64,000 nt of DNA from Clostridia bacterium (GTDB lineage Bacteria; Bacillota; Clostridia; Christensenellales; Borkfalkiaceae), in assembly GCA_017463105.1 (NCBI GenBank), contig JAFTPU010000001.1:62001-126000 (forward strand). The letters run 5' to 3'. A program made the position numbers and the translations under genes. Below are positions 52,176-61,432 of this stretch, piece after piece (the stretch's first letter is position 1; every line of letters begins with the position of its first letter). The notes under the pieces are model-generated. The model searched no databases. It was not told the origin of the DNA and saw nothing but the letters and a program-made list of their open reading frames with translations.

Positions 52176-53033
52176 ATGGAATTTAAAATTCACGAATTGA
52201 CCCGCGTATTGAGCGTTTCGGGAATCGTCAATCTGCACTTTTTCGAATTCCCCGAAAATTACGCCACCAAAGACGACAAGCACCCCTTTGCCGAGCTTAT
52301 TTTCGTCAACACGGGGAGCGTATATATCTCGTCTACGAGCTATACGGGACCGTTGGAAAAGGGCGAAATGATCATTCACAAGCCCAACGAACTGCACGCT
52401 TTGCGGTGTCCGAAAAAGAGTTGCCCGTCCGTCGTCATCATCGGATTCGTATGCAACAGCGAAAAACTCGGCGATTTTTCCCACCGCCCGTTCGCTTTAA
52501 ACGAACAGGAGATATCCAAGCTGGCGGAGGTCGCAAAGGAAGGCAGAAACGTTTTCGCGCCACCCTACAATAAGTCGGTGTACAATATGAAAAAAAAGGA
52601 AAAGCAACCGTACGGAAGCGAACAGATACTCGAAATATTGTTCGAAAGCTTTCTCATATCGCTCGTCAGGCGATACTCGCCCGTACAATCGGCGAAAGAA
52701 GCGGTAGAAGAACATTCCTTTGCCGTAGGCGAGGTAATACGCTATCTCGACGAGAATTTTCTCGAAAAGATCACGATCGACAACCTTGCGTTTTTGTTCC
52801 GCACCAACCGCTCGTCGCTGTGCCGCGAATTTAAAAACGCGACGGGGAAAACGATCATCGAGTATATAAACGATAAAAAATTGGAGCTTGCGAAGGAAAA
52901 GATCGCAAATTCCGACAAAAGCTTTACGCAGATCGCCGAAGATCTGCATTTCGAATCCATACATTATTTCAGCCGTTTCTTTACGCAACGGACGGGCTTG
53001 GCGCCAAGCGAATACCGCGCGAGATCGAAGTAA
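52176..53033 (+). CDS. AraC family transcriptional regulator
   Basis: 285 residues from the ATG at 52176; an in-frame ATG 204 bases earlier would read through the promoter and give an unlikely hydrophobic extension. The N-terminal half is a cupin sensor domain (FAELIFVNTGSVY, HKPNELHALRCP); the C-terminal about 100 residues hold two helix-turn-helix motifs (ITIDNLAFLFRTNRSSLCREFK and FTQIAEDLHFES) ending in YFSRFFTQRTGLAPSEYR. Divergent from the oligo-1,6-glucosidase, which it probably activates in response to a sugar. No ribosome binding site; the -10 box ends six bases before the ATG. Confidence 0.92.
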   Translation: MEFKIHELTRVLSVSGIVNLHFFEFPENYATKDDKHPFAELIFVNTGSVYISSTSYTGPLEKGEMIIHKPNELHALRCPKKSCPSVVIIGFVCNSEKLGDFSHRPFALNEQEISKLAEVAKEGRNVFAPPYNKSVYNMKKKEKQPYGSEQILEILFESFLISLVRRYSPVQSAKEAVEEHSFAVGEVIRYLDENFLEKITIDNLAFLFRTNRSSLCREFKNATGKTIIEYINDKKLELAKEKIANSDKSFTQIAEDLHFESIHYFSRFFTQRTGLAPSEYRARSK

Positions 53034-53048
53034 TTCCGATCCCGCGCG
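53016..53048. terminator. Hairpin over the araC stop, probably bidirectional
   Basis: CCGCGCGAGATCG and CGATCCCGCGCG pair with one mismatch; TTTATTTTAAT follows on the + strand. The arms span the araC-like stop codon and lie just before the convergent CobW-type gene. Confidence 0.65.
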
Positions 53049-53054
53049 TTTATT

Positions 53055-54020
53055 TTAATAAAACGTAGCAAGCTGTTCTTCGGGCGCTTCACAGACGATC
53101 ACGCGTTCCGCGACGAGAACGGGTCCTTTGCCCTTATAGATACGGTGTTTTTGGAATTGTACCTTTGCCGTAACGTTGATCCAATCCCGCGTTTGAAGGT
53201 CCATCGCGGAGGGCAACACGCAAGCGAGCCCGCAATATTGAATATCCGCCTCGCAACAGGTCATCACGTGTCTGCCCACGACGACGTCCTGCGGAGACAA
53301 ACGCTTATCGGTGGCGACGAGCCCCTTGAATTTGACCGTTTTACCGATATACGCCTCGAGATTTTCCGTCAGATCACGGTAGAAAAAGGCGTAATCCTTA
53401 TCCTCGATCTCGATCACGGGCGCATCGATATCGAAGGGCAACGGGTCCTCGATATCGTCGAAATCCGCCTTACCGTCCGCGCGTTCGTACACGATATCCG
53501 TGCGGCGGCTGATCCCGCGCACGATCTTGTGCAATTCCATTTTATCCATGGTATCGTCGAAACGGTTGAACACAACGAGCTGGGCGTTTTGTATTTTATC
53601 GAACGTAAACTGCCGCATATTCGCGTTGTAATTCAAAAACGTTCTCGAATCGAAGAAGGTCATGACCTGATTGATCATCCAACCCTCGGGCATGGCGTTG
53701 AAAAAGTCCTCGAGCAACCACGTGCCGTTGTACTCGACGACCACGCGATCGGAACCGTATTCGAGTTGCAAACGAGAAAGATACTCCTCCGTCAGCTTCG
53801 ACTTATCGTCGAGGAGCACGTAATCTACGTTTTCCGCATTGGCGAATTTGATCGTCTCGTATTCTTCTTCGCCCTCCTCCGTTACGAGAAGCAGGGTCTT
53901 TTCGCCCGACGAAGAAAAGCGGGGATCCTCCAACGTTTCCTGTATGAATTTCGTTTTGCCCGATTCGAGAAATCCCAAAAAGAGATAGACGGGCGTTTCC
54001 GTGGGAAGTTTTTGTGCCAT
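53055..54020 (-). CDS. CobW-type GTPase fused to a YcgQ (DUF1980)-like domain
   Basis: 321 residues. The N-terminal 200 residues are a P-loop GTPase with GFLESGKT (16-23) and NRFDD for base recognition; the Cys-x-Cys-Cys metal motif of classical CobW is missing. The C-terminal part (YIGKTVKFKGLV ... VGRHVMTCCEADIQYCGL ... INVTAKVQF) matches the OB-like domain of YcgQ/TIGR03943 membrane proteins. In other Firmicutes CobW and YcgQ/YcgR genes sit together under zinc control; here both parts are in one soluble chain. Thirteen bases after the His-rich CobW gene. Role in zinc delivery is inference. Confidence 0.8.
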   Translation of the reverse strand: MAQKLPTETPVYLFLGFLESGKTKFIQETLEDPRFSSSGEKTLLLVTEEGEEEYETIKFANAENVDYVLLDDKSKLTEEYLSRLQLEYGSDRVVVEYNGTWLLEDFFNAMPEGWMINQVMTFFDSRTFLNYNANMRQFTFDKIQNAQLVVFNRFDDTMDKMELHKIVRGISRRTDIVYERADGKADFDDIEDPLPFDIDAPVIEIEDKDYAFFYRDLTENLEAYIGKTVKFKGLVATDKRLSPQDVVVGRHVMTCCEADIQYCGLACVLPSAMDLQTRDWINVTAKVQFQKHRIYKGKGPVLVAERVIVCEAPEEQLATFY

Positions 54021-54033
54021 AATTACCTTCCTT

Positions 54034-55179
54034 TTATACTTTGAAAAGTTCGCCGAGCGCGCTTTCGTTTAAATTGCAGCCGATCACGCAGAGTCGACCC
54101 GTCACGCCCGCGCTTCCTTCGCGCACGTCGGGCTCGCCGGGTACGTAGTCGAAATGGAGCCATGCGTTTTCACCCGCGACGATTCCTTTCGCGCGCAATA
54201 CCGAACCGTATTTATGCTCGTCGGCGATCGCTTCGAGCGCGGCGATAAGCTCCTCTTTCGTATACTTTCTCGCCGTTTCCTTGCCCCAGCTTGTGAACAC
54301 CTCGTCCGCGTGGTGGTGATGATGCCCGTGTTCATGGTGATGGTGCTCATGTTCATGCTCGTGGTCGTGATCATGGTGGTGATGACAACAACATTCTTCA
54401 TCGTCGCACTCTTCCCCATGGTGATGATGACATTCGTGTTCATGATGATCGTGCTTATGTTCATGCTCGTGGTCATGGTCATGGTGGTGGTGATGACAAC
54501 AACATTCTTCATCGTCGCACTCTTCCCCATGGTGATGATGACGTTCCACTTCCGCCGAAAGTCTGTCAAGCTCCGCTTGCAGACAGTCTTTCTTTTCCAT
54601 TGCGGCGAGCACCGTTTTGCCGTCCAATTCGTCCCAAGGCGCGGTTACGACCGTTGCGGTGGGATTTTTTTCTTTGAGCAACGAAACCGCCGCCGTCAGT
54701 TTCTCCTCGCTTGTTTTATCCGTATGAGAAAGAATGATACAGCTTGCGTTTTCGACCTGATCGCCGAAAAATTCGCCGAAGTTTTTCATATACATCTTGC
54801 ACTTGGAAGCGTCGACGACCGTACAGAAGGCATTGAGCCTCGCGTTTTCGAGGCGAGCCGAAGCCACTGCCTTGATCACGTCGGAAAGCTTGCCCACGCC
54901 CGAAGGCTCGATCACGATCCGATCGGGGGCATACTGCGCCGCGACCTGCTGAAGGGCTTTGGAAAAATCACCCACGAGCGAGCAACAGATACAGCCCGAA
55001 TTCATTTCGGTGATATTGATCCCCGCGTCCTTTAAAAATCCGCCGTCGATACCGATCTCGCCGAATTCGTTTTCGATCAGTACGACCTTTTCGCCCGCAT
55101 AGGCTTCCTTGATCAATTTCTTGATCAGCGTCGTTTTCCCCGCGCCGAGGAAGCCCGAAAAAATATCGATTTCAGTCAT
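54034..55179 (-). CDS. CobW/COG0523 metallochaperone GTPase with duplicated His-rich linker
   Basis: 381 residues from the ATG at 55179 (AGAGGTG upstream). GTPase with GFLGAGKTT (9-17), switch metal motif CICC (63-66) and SHTD for guanine; these bind zinc or another metal and hand it to target proteins. Residues 214-290 are an extreme metal-binding linker: HHHHGEECDDEECCC at 214-228 and again at 251-265, each followed by alternating His-Asp/His-Glu. The DNA repeats with a period of 111 bases, a recent tandem duplication. The C-terminal CobW domain follows (about 292-381). Forms an operon with the CobW-YcgQ fusion. Confidence 0.92.
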   Translation of the reverse strand: MTEIDIFSGFLGAGKTTLIKKLIKEAYAGEKVVLIENEFGEIGIDGGFLKDAGINITEMNSGCICCSLVGDFSKALQQVAAQYAPDRIVIEPSGVGKLSDVIKAVASARLENARLNAFCTVVDASKCKMYMKNFGEFFGDQVENASCIILSHTDKTSEEKLTAAVSLLKEKNPTATVVTAPWDELDGKTVLAAMEKKDCLQAELDRLSAEVERHHHHGEECDDEECCCHHHHHDHDHEHEHKHDHHEHECHHHHGEECDDEECCCHHHHDHDHEHEHEHHHHEHGHHHHHADEVFTSWGKETARKYTKEELIAALEAIADEHKYGSVLRAKGIVAGENAWLHFDYVPGEPDVREGSAGVTGRLCVIGCNLNESALGELFKV

Positions 55180-55252
55180 TCGTAACACCTCTTTAACACT
55201 TTCGTTTACTTTATTTATACCTAAATTCATTCGATCTTAAACGCAAATCAAA

Positions 55253-56479
55253 TCAAAACGCCCAATTTCCGTCTTTAAAGATCTGCACGCGCTCGCCCGA
55301 CTGCGTTACGCCGACGATCGACATATCCTTCGAACCAATCATAAAATCGACGTGAATCATACTCTCGTTGATACCCCGCTTTTTGCACTCCTCGTCCGTA
55401 TAATTTTCATACCCGTTCAGACATTCGTTGAAACCGCTTCCGAGCGCCAAATGGCAGCTCGCGTTTTCATCGAACAGCGTGTTATAGAACAGCACGCCCG
55501 ATTCGCTGATGGGGGAATCGTACGGAATGAGCGCGACCTCGCCGAGCTTGCCCGCGCCCTCGTCCATCGAGACCATTTCTTTGAGCAAAGCTTCCCCTTT
55601 CTCCGCTTTAACCTCAACGACCTTGCCGTCCTCAAAACGCAACGAGAAATTTTCGATCAGTTCACCCATATACGACAAAGGCTTCGTTGAATATACGATC
55701 CCCTCCGCTTTACCCGCCATGGGCGAGGTGAACACCTCCTCCGTGGGGATATTGGGATTGAATATCCTGCCTTTCAGCGTTTTTTCCTTACCGCCGGCAA
55801 AACGTCCCTCGGGATTGAGCTCCACCGTAAAATCGGTGCCGTTCGCGCTCTTGTATTCGAGATATTTCAAGCGGAGATCGTTGAGATATTTGCAACGCGC
55901 GTCGAGATCGGCGTTATGTTCTTTCCACGCCTGCACGGGATTCTTGCCGTCCGCACGGGAGGTATGCAATATCGCTTTCCACATTTCTTCGACCGCTTTC
56001 TTTTCGGGCAGATCGGGGAATACCTTTTTCGCCCATTCCTTGCCCGGTACGGCGGCGATACACCATTGATGACGGTTTTCCATTGCCAGACGATAGGGTT
56101 TGACCTGCGGATAGATCGCACGACGCGCCGCGCTCATCTTGTTTTGATCGACGCCGTTCATGCCGTCGGGATCCTCCGATTCGATGAATAAGCGACAGGA
56201 ATAATTCTTCGCCTTGAACTCCCATTTTGCCTTTACCCAAGGCTTCATTTCGGACAGCGATTCGAGCGTTCTGTACGTGGAAGATATCTTCTCCACGGGC
56301 TGGTAGCTCCACTCCACGTACACCTCGCTTGCGCCCGCCTTATAACATTCCTCCACGACCATCGCCACGAACTCGGGCTGGTCCAGCCCCGCGCCGATAA
56401 ACACCGTCTGCCCTTTCTTTACGTTCAGACCCACTTTTGCCAATAATTTCGCATATTTTTTGAGTTGCGATTTCCGCAT
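55253..56479 (-). CDS. M29 family aminopeptidase
   Basis: 408 residues, the AmpS/aminopeptidase T group: dimeric two-metal enzymes with broad N-terminal specificity. Metal ligands are in the C-terminal half, with MVSMDEGAGKLGEVALIPYDSP, FNTLFDENASCHLALGSGF (as YNTLFDENASCHLALG) and MIHVDFMIGS recognisable. No signal peptide. Lies 48 bases after the asparaginase gene; both supply free amino acids and nitrogen. Confidence 0.94.
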   Translation of the reverse strand: MRKSQLKKYAKLLAKVGLNVKKGQTVFIGAGLDQPEFVAMVVEECYKAGASEVYVEWSYQPVEKISSTYRTLESLSEMKPWVKAKWEFKAKNYSCRLFIESEDPDGMNGVDQNKMSAARRAIYPQVKPYRLAMENRHQWCIAAVPGKEWAKKVFPDLPEKKAVEEMWKAILHTSRADGKNPVQAWKEHNADLDARCKYLNDLRLKYLEYKSANGTDFTVELNPEGRFAGGKEKTLKGRIFNPNIPTEEVFTSPMAGKAEGIVYSTKPLSYMGELIENFSLRFEDGKVVEVKAEKGEALLKEMVSMDEGAGKLGEVALIPYDSPISESGVLFYNTLFDENASCHLALGSGFNECLNGYENYTDEECKKRGINESMIHVDFMIGSKDMSIVGVTQSGERVQIFKDGNWAF

Positions 56480-56527
56480 GATCTTCTCCTCCGTTTTTTA
56501 TTTCGTCGCGTACATGGTACGCCCGTT

Positions 56528-57523
56528 TTAACCTATCAAGTCGTAATTTACCGTTTGATAAAAGAGTTTTTTCACTCCCTCGTCCTCTTTCGTGATCGCC
56601 AATATCCACATCAGCTTGGTAATGATGCTTTCGTACGTCATCGAGTAGCTTTCCAAAAGATCGAAACGGTTTTTCAAGCCTCTGCCCACGCGGTAAACGT
56701 TCATATCGCTACCCTCTTGCTGTACCTGCGTGGTAACGACGAGCGTTTTACCCTTTTTCTCCCAACGGCTGATCACGTCGTAAAAGCCGTAATATTCTCC
56801 CTCGGGTATCCCGCCCGTGCCGTAGCCCGACAGCACCACCGCGTCGTGCAGCTTGAAATAGGCGTCGAGTATCTCGCCGCGCACCCCGGGCGTAAGCGTG
56901 AGTAACCCCACTTTTTCGTCCAACTCCGTATAAAAGCGCGGTTCCTTTTTCTCTTTGGACTGAATATATTGAATGATTTTGCCGTCTCGGATCACCCCGA
57001 GATTCGGAAAATCCACGCTGGTGAACGCGTTAAAGCTTTTCGTGCGCACCTTTTTCGCACGAGTACCCGCGATCACTTTCCCTTGAAACACGATCACGAC
57101 GTCGCTTGCCACGTCGCTCGCCGCATACAGAAAACTGTCGCGCAGGTTTATTCTGCCGTCGGTGTCCTCCTTATCGATCGGCTGTTGCGAGCCCGTCAAC
57201 ACAATAGGTTTCGGGGAATTTTGTACGAGATAGGACAACATCGCCGCCGTGTACGACATCGTATCCGTGCCGTGACAGACCACGAAGCCGTCGTATTTTT
57301 CATAATTTTCTTTGATCGTTTTCGCCAAAACGACCCAATGCGCGGGCGTCACGTTCGTGCTGTCGATATTATACGGTTGCACGGCGTCTACTTCGCAAAA
57401 ATCGAAAATCTCGGGAACGCATTTTAAAAGCTCTTGCGCGCCGATCTCGGGAATCAGTCCCTCCGCGCCCAAGTGCGAGGCGATCGTGCCGCCCGTGGCG
57501 ATAAGCAATATTTTCTTCCTCAT
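56528..57523 (-). CDS. ansA: L-asparaginase, type I
   Basis: 331 residues from the ATG at 57523 (AAAGGA upstream). Converts asparagine to aspartate and ammonia. First threonine in LIATGGTIAS and second in VCHGTDTMSYTAAMLSY are in place, with the GSQ and TDGRINLRDS segments. No signal peptide, so it is the cytoplasmic type. Eleven bases after the U32 gene. Confidence 0.94.
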   Translation of the reverse strand: MRKKILLIATGGTIASHLGAEGLIPEIGAQELLKCVPEIFDFCEVDAVQPYNIDSTNVTPAHWVVLAKTIKENYEKYDGFVVCHGTDTMSYTAAMLSYLVQNSPKPIVLTGSQQPIDKEDTDGRINLRDSFLYAASDVASDVVIVFQGKVIAGTRAKKVRTKSFNAFTSVDFPNLGVIRDGKIIQYIQSKEKKEPRFYTELDEKVGLLTLTPGVRGEILDAYFKLHDAVVLSGYGTGGIPEGEYYGFYDVISRWEKKGKTLVVTTQVQQEGSDMNVYRVGRGLKNRFDLLESYSMTYESIITKLMWILAITKEDEGVKKLFYQTVNYDLIG

Positions 57524-57534
57524 GCTTTTATCCT

Positions 57535-58734
57535 TTATCCGTTCTTCCGACGCAGATAATCCCCCTTTTTTAGTTCGTACGGACATTTGATTCTGTAGAC
57601 CGCCTGTACCAATTTGCAATCGTCCGTCCGTTCGCCGTCCGAAGCGTAGATTTCCTCCGCACGGAAACTCTTTTTGAAATTCCCGTCGGGCGCGAGCGCT
57701 TCCAAAATATCACCCTCTTTAAAGCGATTGCGCATTTCCGCGAGCACGAATCCGTCCCTTGCTCTCAACACGTCGGCGATATACGTATATTCCCCGCGCG
57801 ATTGGCTGTCGTCGTAATTGACCGTTTCCCCGTTTTTTCCGTCTGCGTACGCTTGCGTATATTCGCGATGCGCCACGCAAGCGAGCTCGTATTCGGATTC
57901 GGCGATATCCCCGCCGTCGAGTGCCCGCCGATACGCGTTAATGACGGTGGCGAGATAATACCCGCTCTTCATTCTGCCCTCGATCTTGAACGAACACACG
58001 CCCGCCTCCGCCAGCTCCTTTAAGCGGGAAAGCATATTGAGGTCTTTGCTGTTGAAAATGTAGGTGCCTTTGTCGTCCTCTTCGATCGGCAACCATTCCG
58101 ACTGTCCGTTCGTCGCGTTCTTCGCCCGGACCTCGTATCGCCAACGGCACGCTTGCACGCACGCGCCGCGATTGGATTGCCTTCCGTCTAAATAATCGGA
58201 CAACAGGCACCGTCCGCTGTACGATATGCACATCGCGCCGTGCACGAACGCTTCCAGCTCGATATCGGGCACGAATTCGTGTATTTCCTTTATTTCCGCG
58301 ATCGAGAGTTCCCGCGCGAGGATCACGCGCGAAACGCCCTGTTCTTTCCAAAATTTCACGGCGTATTTATTCGTCGTATTCGCTTGCGTGGAAAGGTGTA
58401 TCGCCAGCTTGGGCGCGACCTGCTTCGCAAGATATACTACGCCCGAATCGCTGACGATCGCCGCGTCCACGCCCGTTTCTTCCAAAAAGCGGAAATAGTC
58501 CGCCAACGTAGCGAAATCGGCGTTACGAGCATAAATATTCGCCGTCACGTATACCTTTTTTCCTTTTTCGTGCGCAAGACGAACAGCGGAAGAAAGTTCT
58601 TCCGCCGTGAAATTATCCGCAAAGGTGCGGAGGGAAAAATTCTTTCCGCCCAAATATACCGCGTCCGCCCCGAAATGCAGCGCCGTTAAAAATTTCGCAT
58701 AGCTCCCCGCGGGAGCCAAAAGCTCCGTTTTCAT
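57535..58734 (-). CDS. U32 peptidase-family protein, TrhP-like (tRNA U34 hydroxylation)
   Basis: 399 residues from the ATG at 58734, which overlaps the methyltransferase stop (ATGA). ELEAFVHGAMCISYSGRCLLSDYL and the Cys-rich SNRGACVQACRW are U32 signatures; the cysteines probably hold an Fe-S cluster. In Bacillus, U32 proteins TrhP1/P2 are needed for 5-hydroxyuridine at tRNA position 34 and TrmR then methylates it. Coupling here to a TrmR-like gene supports that role over a protease role. Confidence 0.9.
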   Translation of the reverse strand: MKTELLAPAGSYAKFLTALHFGADAVYLGGKNFSLRTFADNFTAEELSSAVRLAHEKGKKVYVTANIYARNADFATLADYFRFLEETGVDAAIVSDSGVVYLAKQVAPKLAIHLSTQANTTNKYAVKFWKEQGVSRVILARELSIAEIKEIHEFVPDIELEAFVHGAMCISYSGRCLLSDYLDGRQSNRGACVQACRWRYEVRAKNATNGQSEWLPIEEDDKGTYIFNSKDLNMLSRLKELAEAGVCSFKIEGRMKSGYYLATVINAYRRALDGGDIAESEYELACVAHREYTQAYADGKNGETVNYDDSQSRGEYTYIADVLRARDGFVLAEMRNRFKEGDILEALAPDGNFKKSFRAEEIYASDGERTDDCKLVQAVYRIKCPYELKKGDYLRRKNG

Positions 58735-59384
58735 TGCCGTCTCGCTTCCCCTTTTTCCTTGGTGTTCGGTCTGTATACGGACAACGCCACGCCGTCGCCC
58801 ACGTTCAAAACGGAGGTGATAAAATCGCCGTCCGCCGTTAAAACGTCGAGATACGAGCGTATTTTCTCCACGATCGAACGCCGTTTCTGCGGCGTCGGCT
58901 CCTCGCCGCTCACCCAGCCGTATAACAATACGTCGTCGGAAAAGAGGATCGCACCCTCCTTCATCAGTCTTTTTAAATCGAAAAGATATTTTTCGTATTG
59001 CGCCTTCGGTCCGTCGAGTAACACGAAATCGAACTGTCCGTCCATCATGGCGAGTATCTCGCCCGCATCGCCGAAGTGCGCCGTCGTTCTGTCCGCCACG
59101 CCGAATTTTTCGAAATTCTCTTTCGCTTCCAGATGACGGTCCTCCTCCAGCTCGATCGTCGTAAGACGGGCAGACGGACATGCTTTCAGCATCGCGACGC
59201 CCGAAAGCCCCACCGCCGTACCGATCTCGAGTATCCGCGTCGGTTTTGCCGCGCTCAGCGTTACCAGCAAAAATTGCAACGTTTCGTCGTCCGCTACGGG
59301 TATGCCTCGCGCGAGTGCGTCCGCGCGTGCTTTCGCCAGCGTTTCGTCGATATGCAGTTTTACCAGCGACGCCGTATATTTCAT
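58731..59384 (-). CDS. trmR: SAM-dependent O-methyltransferase, TrmR-like
   Basis: 217 residues of the class I O-methyltransferase family. SAM motif ILEIGTAVGLSGVAML, acidic TTIELEED and FDFVLLDGPK are intact. TrmR makes 5-methoxyuridine at the tRNA wobble position from 5-hydroxyuridine. Overlaps the U32 gene by 4 bases, a linkage conserved in Firmicutes, which is why this substrate is favoured. AAGGAT site; 29 bases after the RNase J stop. Confidence 0.85.
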   Translation of the reverse strand: MKYTASLVKLHIDETLAKARADALARGIPVADDETLQFLLVTLSAAKPTRILEIGTAVGLSGVAMLKACPSARLTTIELEEDRHLEAKENFEKFGVADRTTAHFGDAGEILAMMDGQFDFVLLDGPKAQYEKYLFDLKRLMKEGAILFSDDVLLYGWVSGEEPTPQKRRSIVEKIRSYLDVLTADGDFITSVLNVGDGVALSVYRPNTKEKGEARRQ

Positions 59385-59413
59385 TTGTTTTTATCCTTCG
59401 TCAAATTTTGAAG

Positions 59414-61387
59414 TTAAACGTCCAGCACCGAAACGATGATCAGCGGACACTGACGCGTTCTTTTATAGAAATAGTTGCGAAGCGTTTTCTTGATATGCTC
59501 CGAAAGTTCTTCCTTATTGCCGTTTTCGTAATCGTAATTTTCCACGGCGCGCTGCGCGATCGCTTTGATCTCAGCTTCCGTGCCCGTCTGTTCGGTGAAC
59601 ACGCAACCGTGCGCCTCGACCACGGGGTCGTTGATCACGTAATTACCCGTGACGGCGATCGCTACGGTGAAGATCCCTTCCGCGGACATTTTCAGTCTGT
59701 CCTTCATGACCTCGCTGGTGCCGTAATCCTCGATCCCTTCGCCGTCGATAAGGCGGGTACCCGCGGGAATATTTTCGCCCAAACGGATATCCGTATCCGT
59801 CAATTCCACGCAGTTGCCGATCTCCGTGATCATGATGTTCCGTTCGGGCATGCCGAGCGACTCGGCAAGTTGGGCGTGCCGTTTCAAATGACGGTATTCG
59901 CCGTGCACGGGAATAAAGAATTTGGGCTTCAACAGGGAATGGAGTATTTTGTGCTCTTCCTGACAAGCGTGTCCCGAAACGTGGATCTTTTCCAAACTTT
60001 CGTATACGACCTGCGCGCCCTTTTTATACAGATTATTTATCACGCGATAGATCATTTTTTCGTTCCCGGGAATGGGATTCGCCGAAATGATGATGGTGTC
60101 GTTTACGCCTACCGTCACCTTATTGAAATCGCCCGAAGCCATACGCGTGAGCGCGCTCATGGGCTCGCCCTGCGAGCCCGTCGAAACGATCAGAAGCTCG
60201 CCGTCGAACAGGTTTTTCGTCTTTTCGACGTCGATCAGAACGCCCTCGGGGATCTTCAGTTCCCCAATCTTCACAGCCGCGTCCACGACCTTGAACATGC
60301 TCCTTCCCGACAACGCGACTTTACGGCGATATTTTACCGCAAGATCGATGATCTGTTGCAAACGGTGTACGTTGGAAGCAAACGTCGCGATGATCAGTCT
60401 GCGGGTCATATTTCCCGAAAACAAATGATCGAGAGTCGTTCCCACAACCGTTTCGCTCATAGTGTAGCCCGCGCGTTCGATGTTCGTCGATTCGCCCATA
60501 TAGAGTAGCACGCCCTCGTTGCCGAGCTCGGCAATTCGTTTGAAATCGATCGGCGCGCCCGCCACGGGCGTAAGGTCGATCTTGAAATCGCCGCTGTGAT
60601 AAATAAGTCCGTTCGGGGTACGGATCGCAAGTGCGCAAGCGCCGGAAATGGAGTGATTTACGTTGATAAATTCCACTTCGAACACGCCCAATCGAACGCG
60701 ATCGCCCGCCTCGACGACGCGCTCCGCAACGTTTGCAATGCGGTGCTCCTGCAACTTGTTGTCCGTCAACATCAGAGTCAGACGGGTGCCGTAGATGGGC
60801 GTATCGGGCAAAAGCTCCTTCATGAGGTAAGGTACGCCGCCGATATGGTCCTCGTGACCATGCGTAAGCAATACGCCGCGCACCTTGTCTTTGTTCTGCG
60901 CAAGATAGGTGATATCGGGCACGACCGAATCGATCCCCGGCATATCCTCGCCGTTGGGAAAGGTAAGCCCCGCGTCGATCACGATAATATCGTTGCCGTA
61001 TTCGATCGCGGTCATATTTTTACCGATCTCCCCCACGCCGCCGAGGAATACGATCTTCACGGGCTTTTTCCTTTTCGAGGTCGGCTTCTTGTTCATTTGC
61101 AAACGCTTGGGTCTTTCCTCCCGTACTTCCGCTACGATCGGATTTTTCTTCGCCGACGCCGTTTCCTTTTTCGAATTCGTCCGCGCCGCATTTCTCGGCG
61201 CGCGGGATCTTTTCTCCGTTGCGGGCGACGCCTCGCTTGCGGCGGACGGGTCGAACGCCGTGCCCATGGGATTCCGTTTGGAGCCGCGACGCTTATTCCC
61301 CGTTTCCGCGTTCTTTACGGCTTGTCCGCGTTTTTCGTTCTGTTTTTCTTTCCGTTTGTTCTCTTTGTTCTCTTTGTTCTCTTTCAC
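59414..61387 (-). CDS. rnj: Ribonuclease J with long basic N-terminal extension
   Basis: 657 residues from a GTG at 61387. RNase J is an endo- and 5'-exoribonuclease central to RNA decay in Firmicutes. The beta-lactamase core has HGHEDH (176-181) and the beta-CASP and C-terminal domains follow. The normal enzyme starts near residue 108 (KPVKIVFLGGVGEIGKN); the first 107 residues are a Lys/Arg/Asn/Ala low-complexity tail that begins with a 9-base repeat encoding KEN units. The tail could bind RNA or partners. A downstream start, such as the ATG at residue 98, cannot be excluded. Confidence 0.93.
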   Translation of the reverse strand: MKENKENKENKRKEKQNEKRGQAVKNAETGNKRRGSKRNPMGTAFDPSAASEASPATEKRSRAPRNAARTNSKKETASAKKNPIVAEVREERPKRLQMNKKPTSKRKKPVKIVFLGGVGEIGKNMTAIEYGNDIIVIDAGLTFPNGEDMPGIDSVVPDITYLAQNKDKVRGVLLTHGHEDHIGGVPYLMKELLPDTPIYGTRLTLMLTDNKLQEHRIANVAERVVEAGDRVRLGVFEVEFINVNHSISGACALAIRTPNGLIYHSGDFKIDLTPVAGAPIDFKRIAELGNEGVLLYMGESTNIERAGYTMSETVVGTTLDHLFSGNMTRRLIIATFASNVHRLQQIIDLAVKYRRKVALSGRSMFKVVDAAVKIGELKIPEGVLIDVEKTKNLFDGELLIVSTGSQGEPMSALTRMASGDFNKVTVGVNDTIIISANPIPGNEKMIYRVINNLYKKGAQVVYESLEKIHVSGHACQEEHKILHSLLKPKFFIPVHGEYRHLKRHAQLAESLGMPERNIMITEIGNCVELTDTDIRLGENIPAGTRLIDGEGIEDYGTSEVMKDRLKMSAEGIFTVAIAVTGNYVINDPVVEAHGCVFTEQTGTEAEIKAIAQRAVENYDYENGNKEELSEHIKKTLRNYFYKRTRQCPLIIVSVLDV

Positions 61388-61432
61388 TGTTCCTGCATTT
61401 CTCCTTAGCGAAGGCTTCTTCGCTCATAAAAT

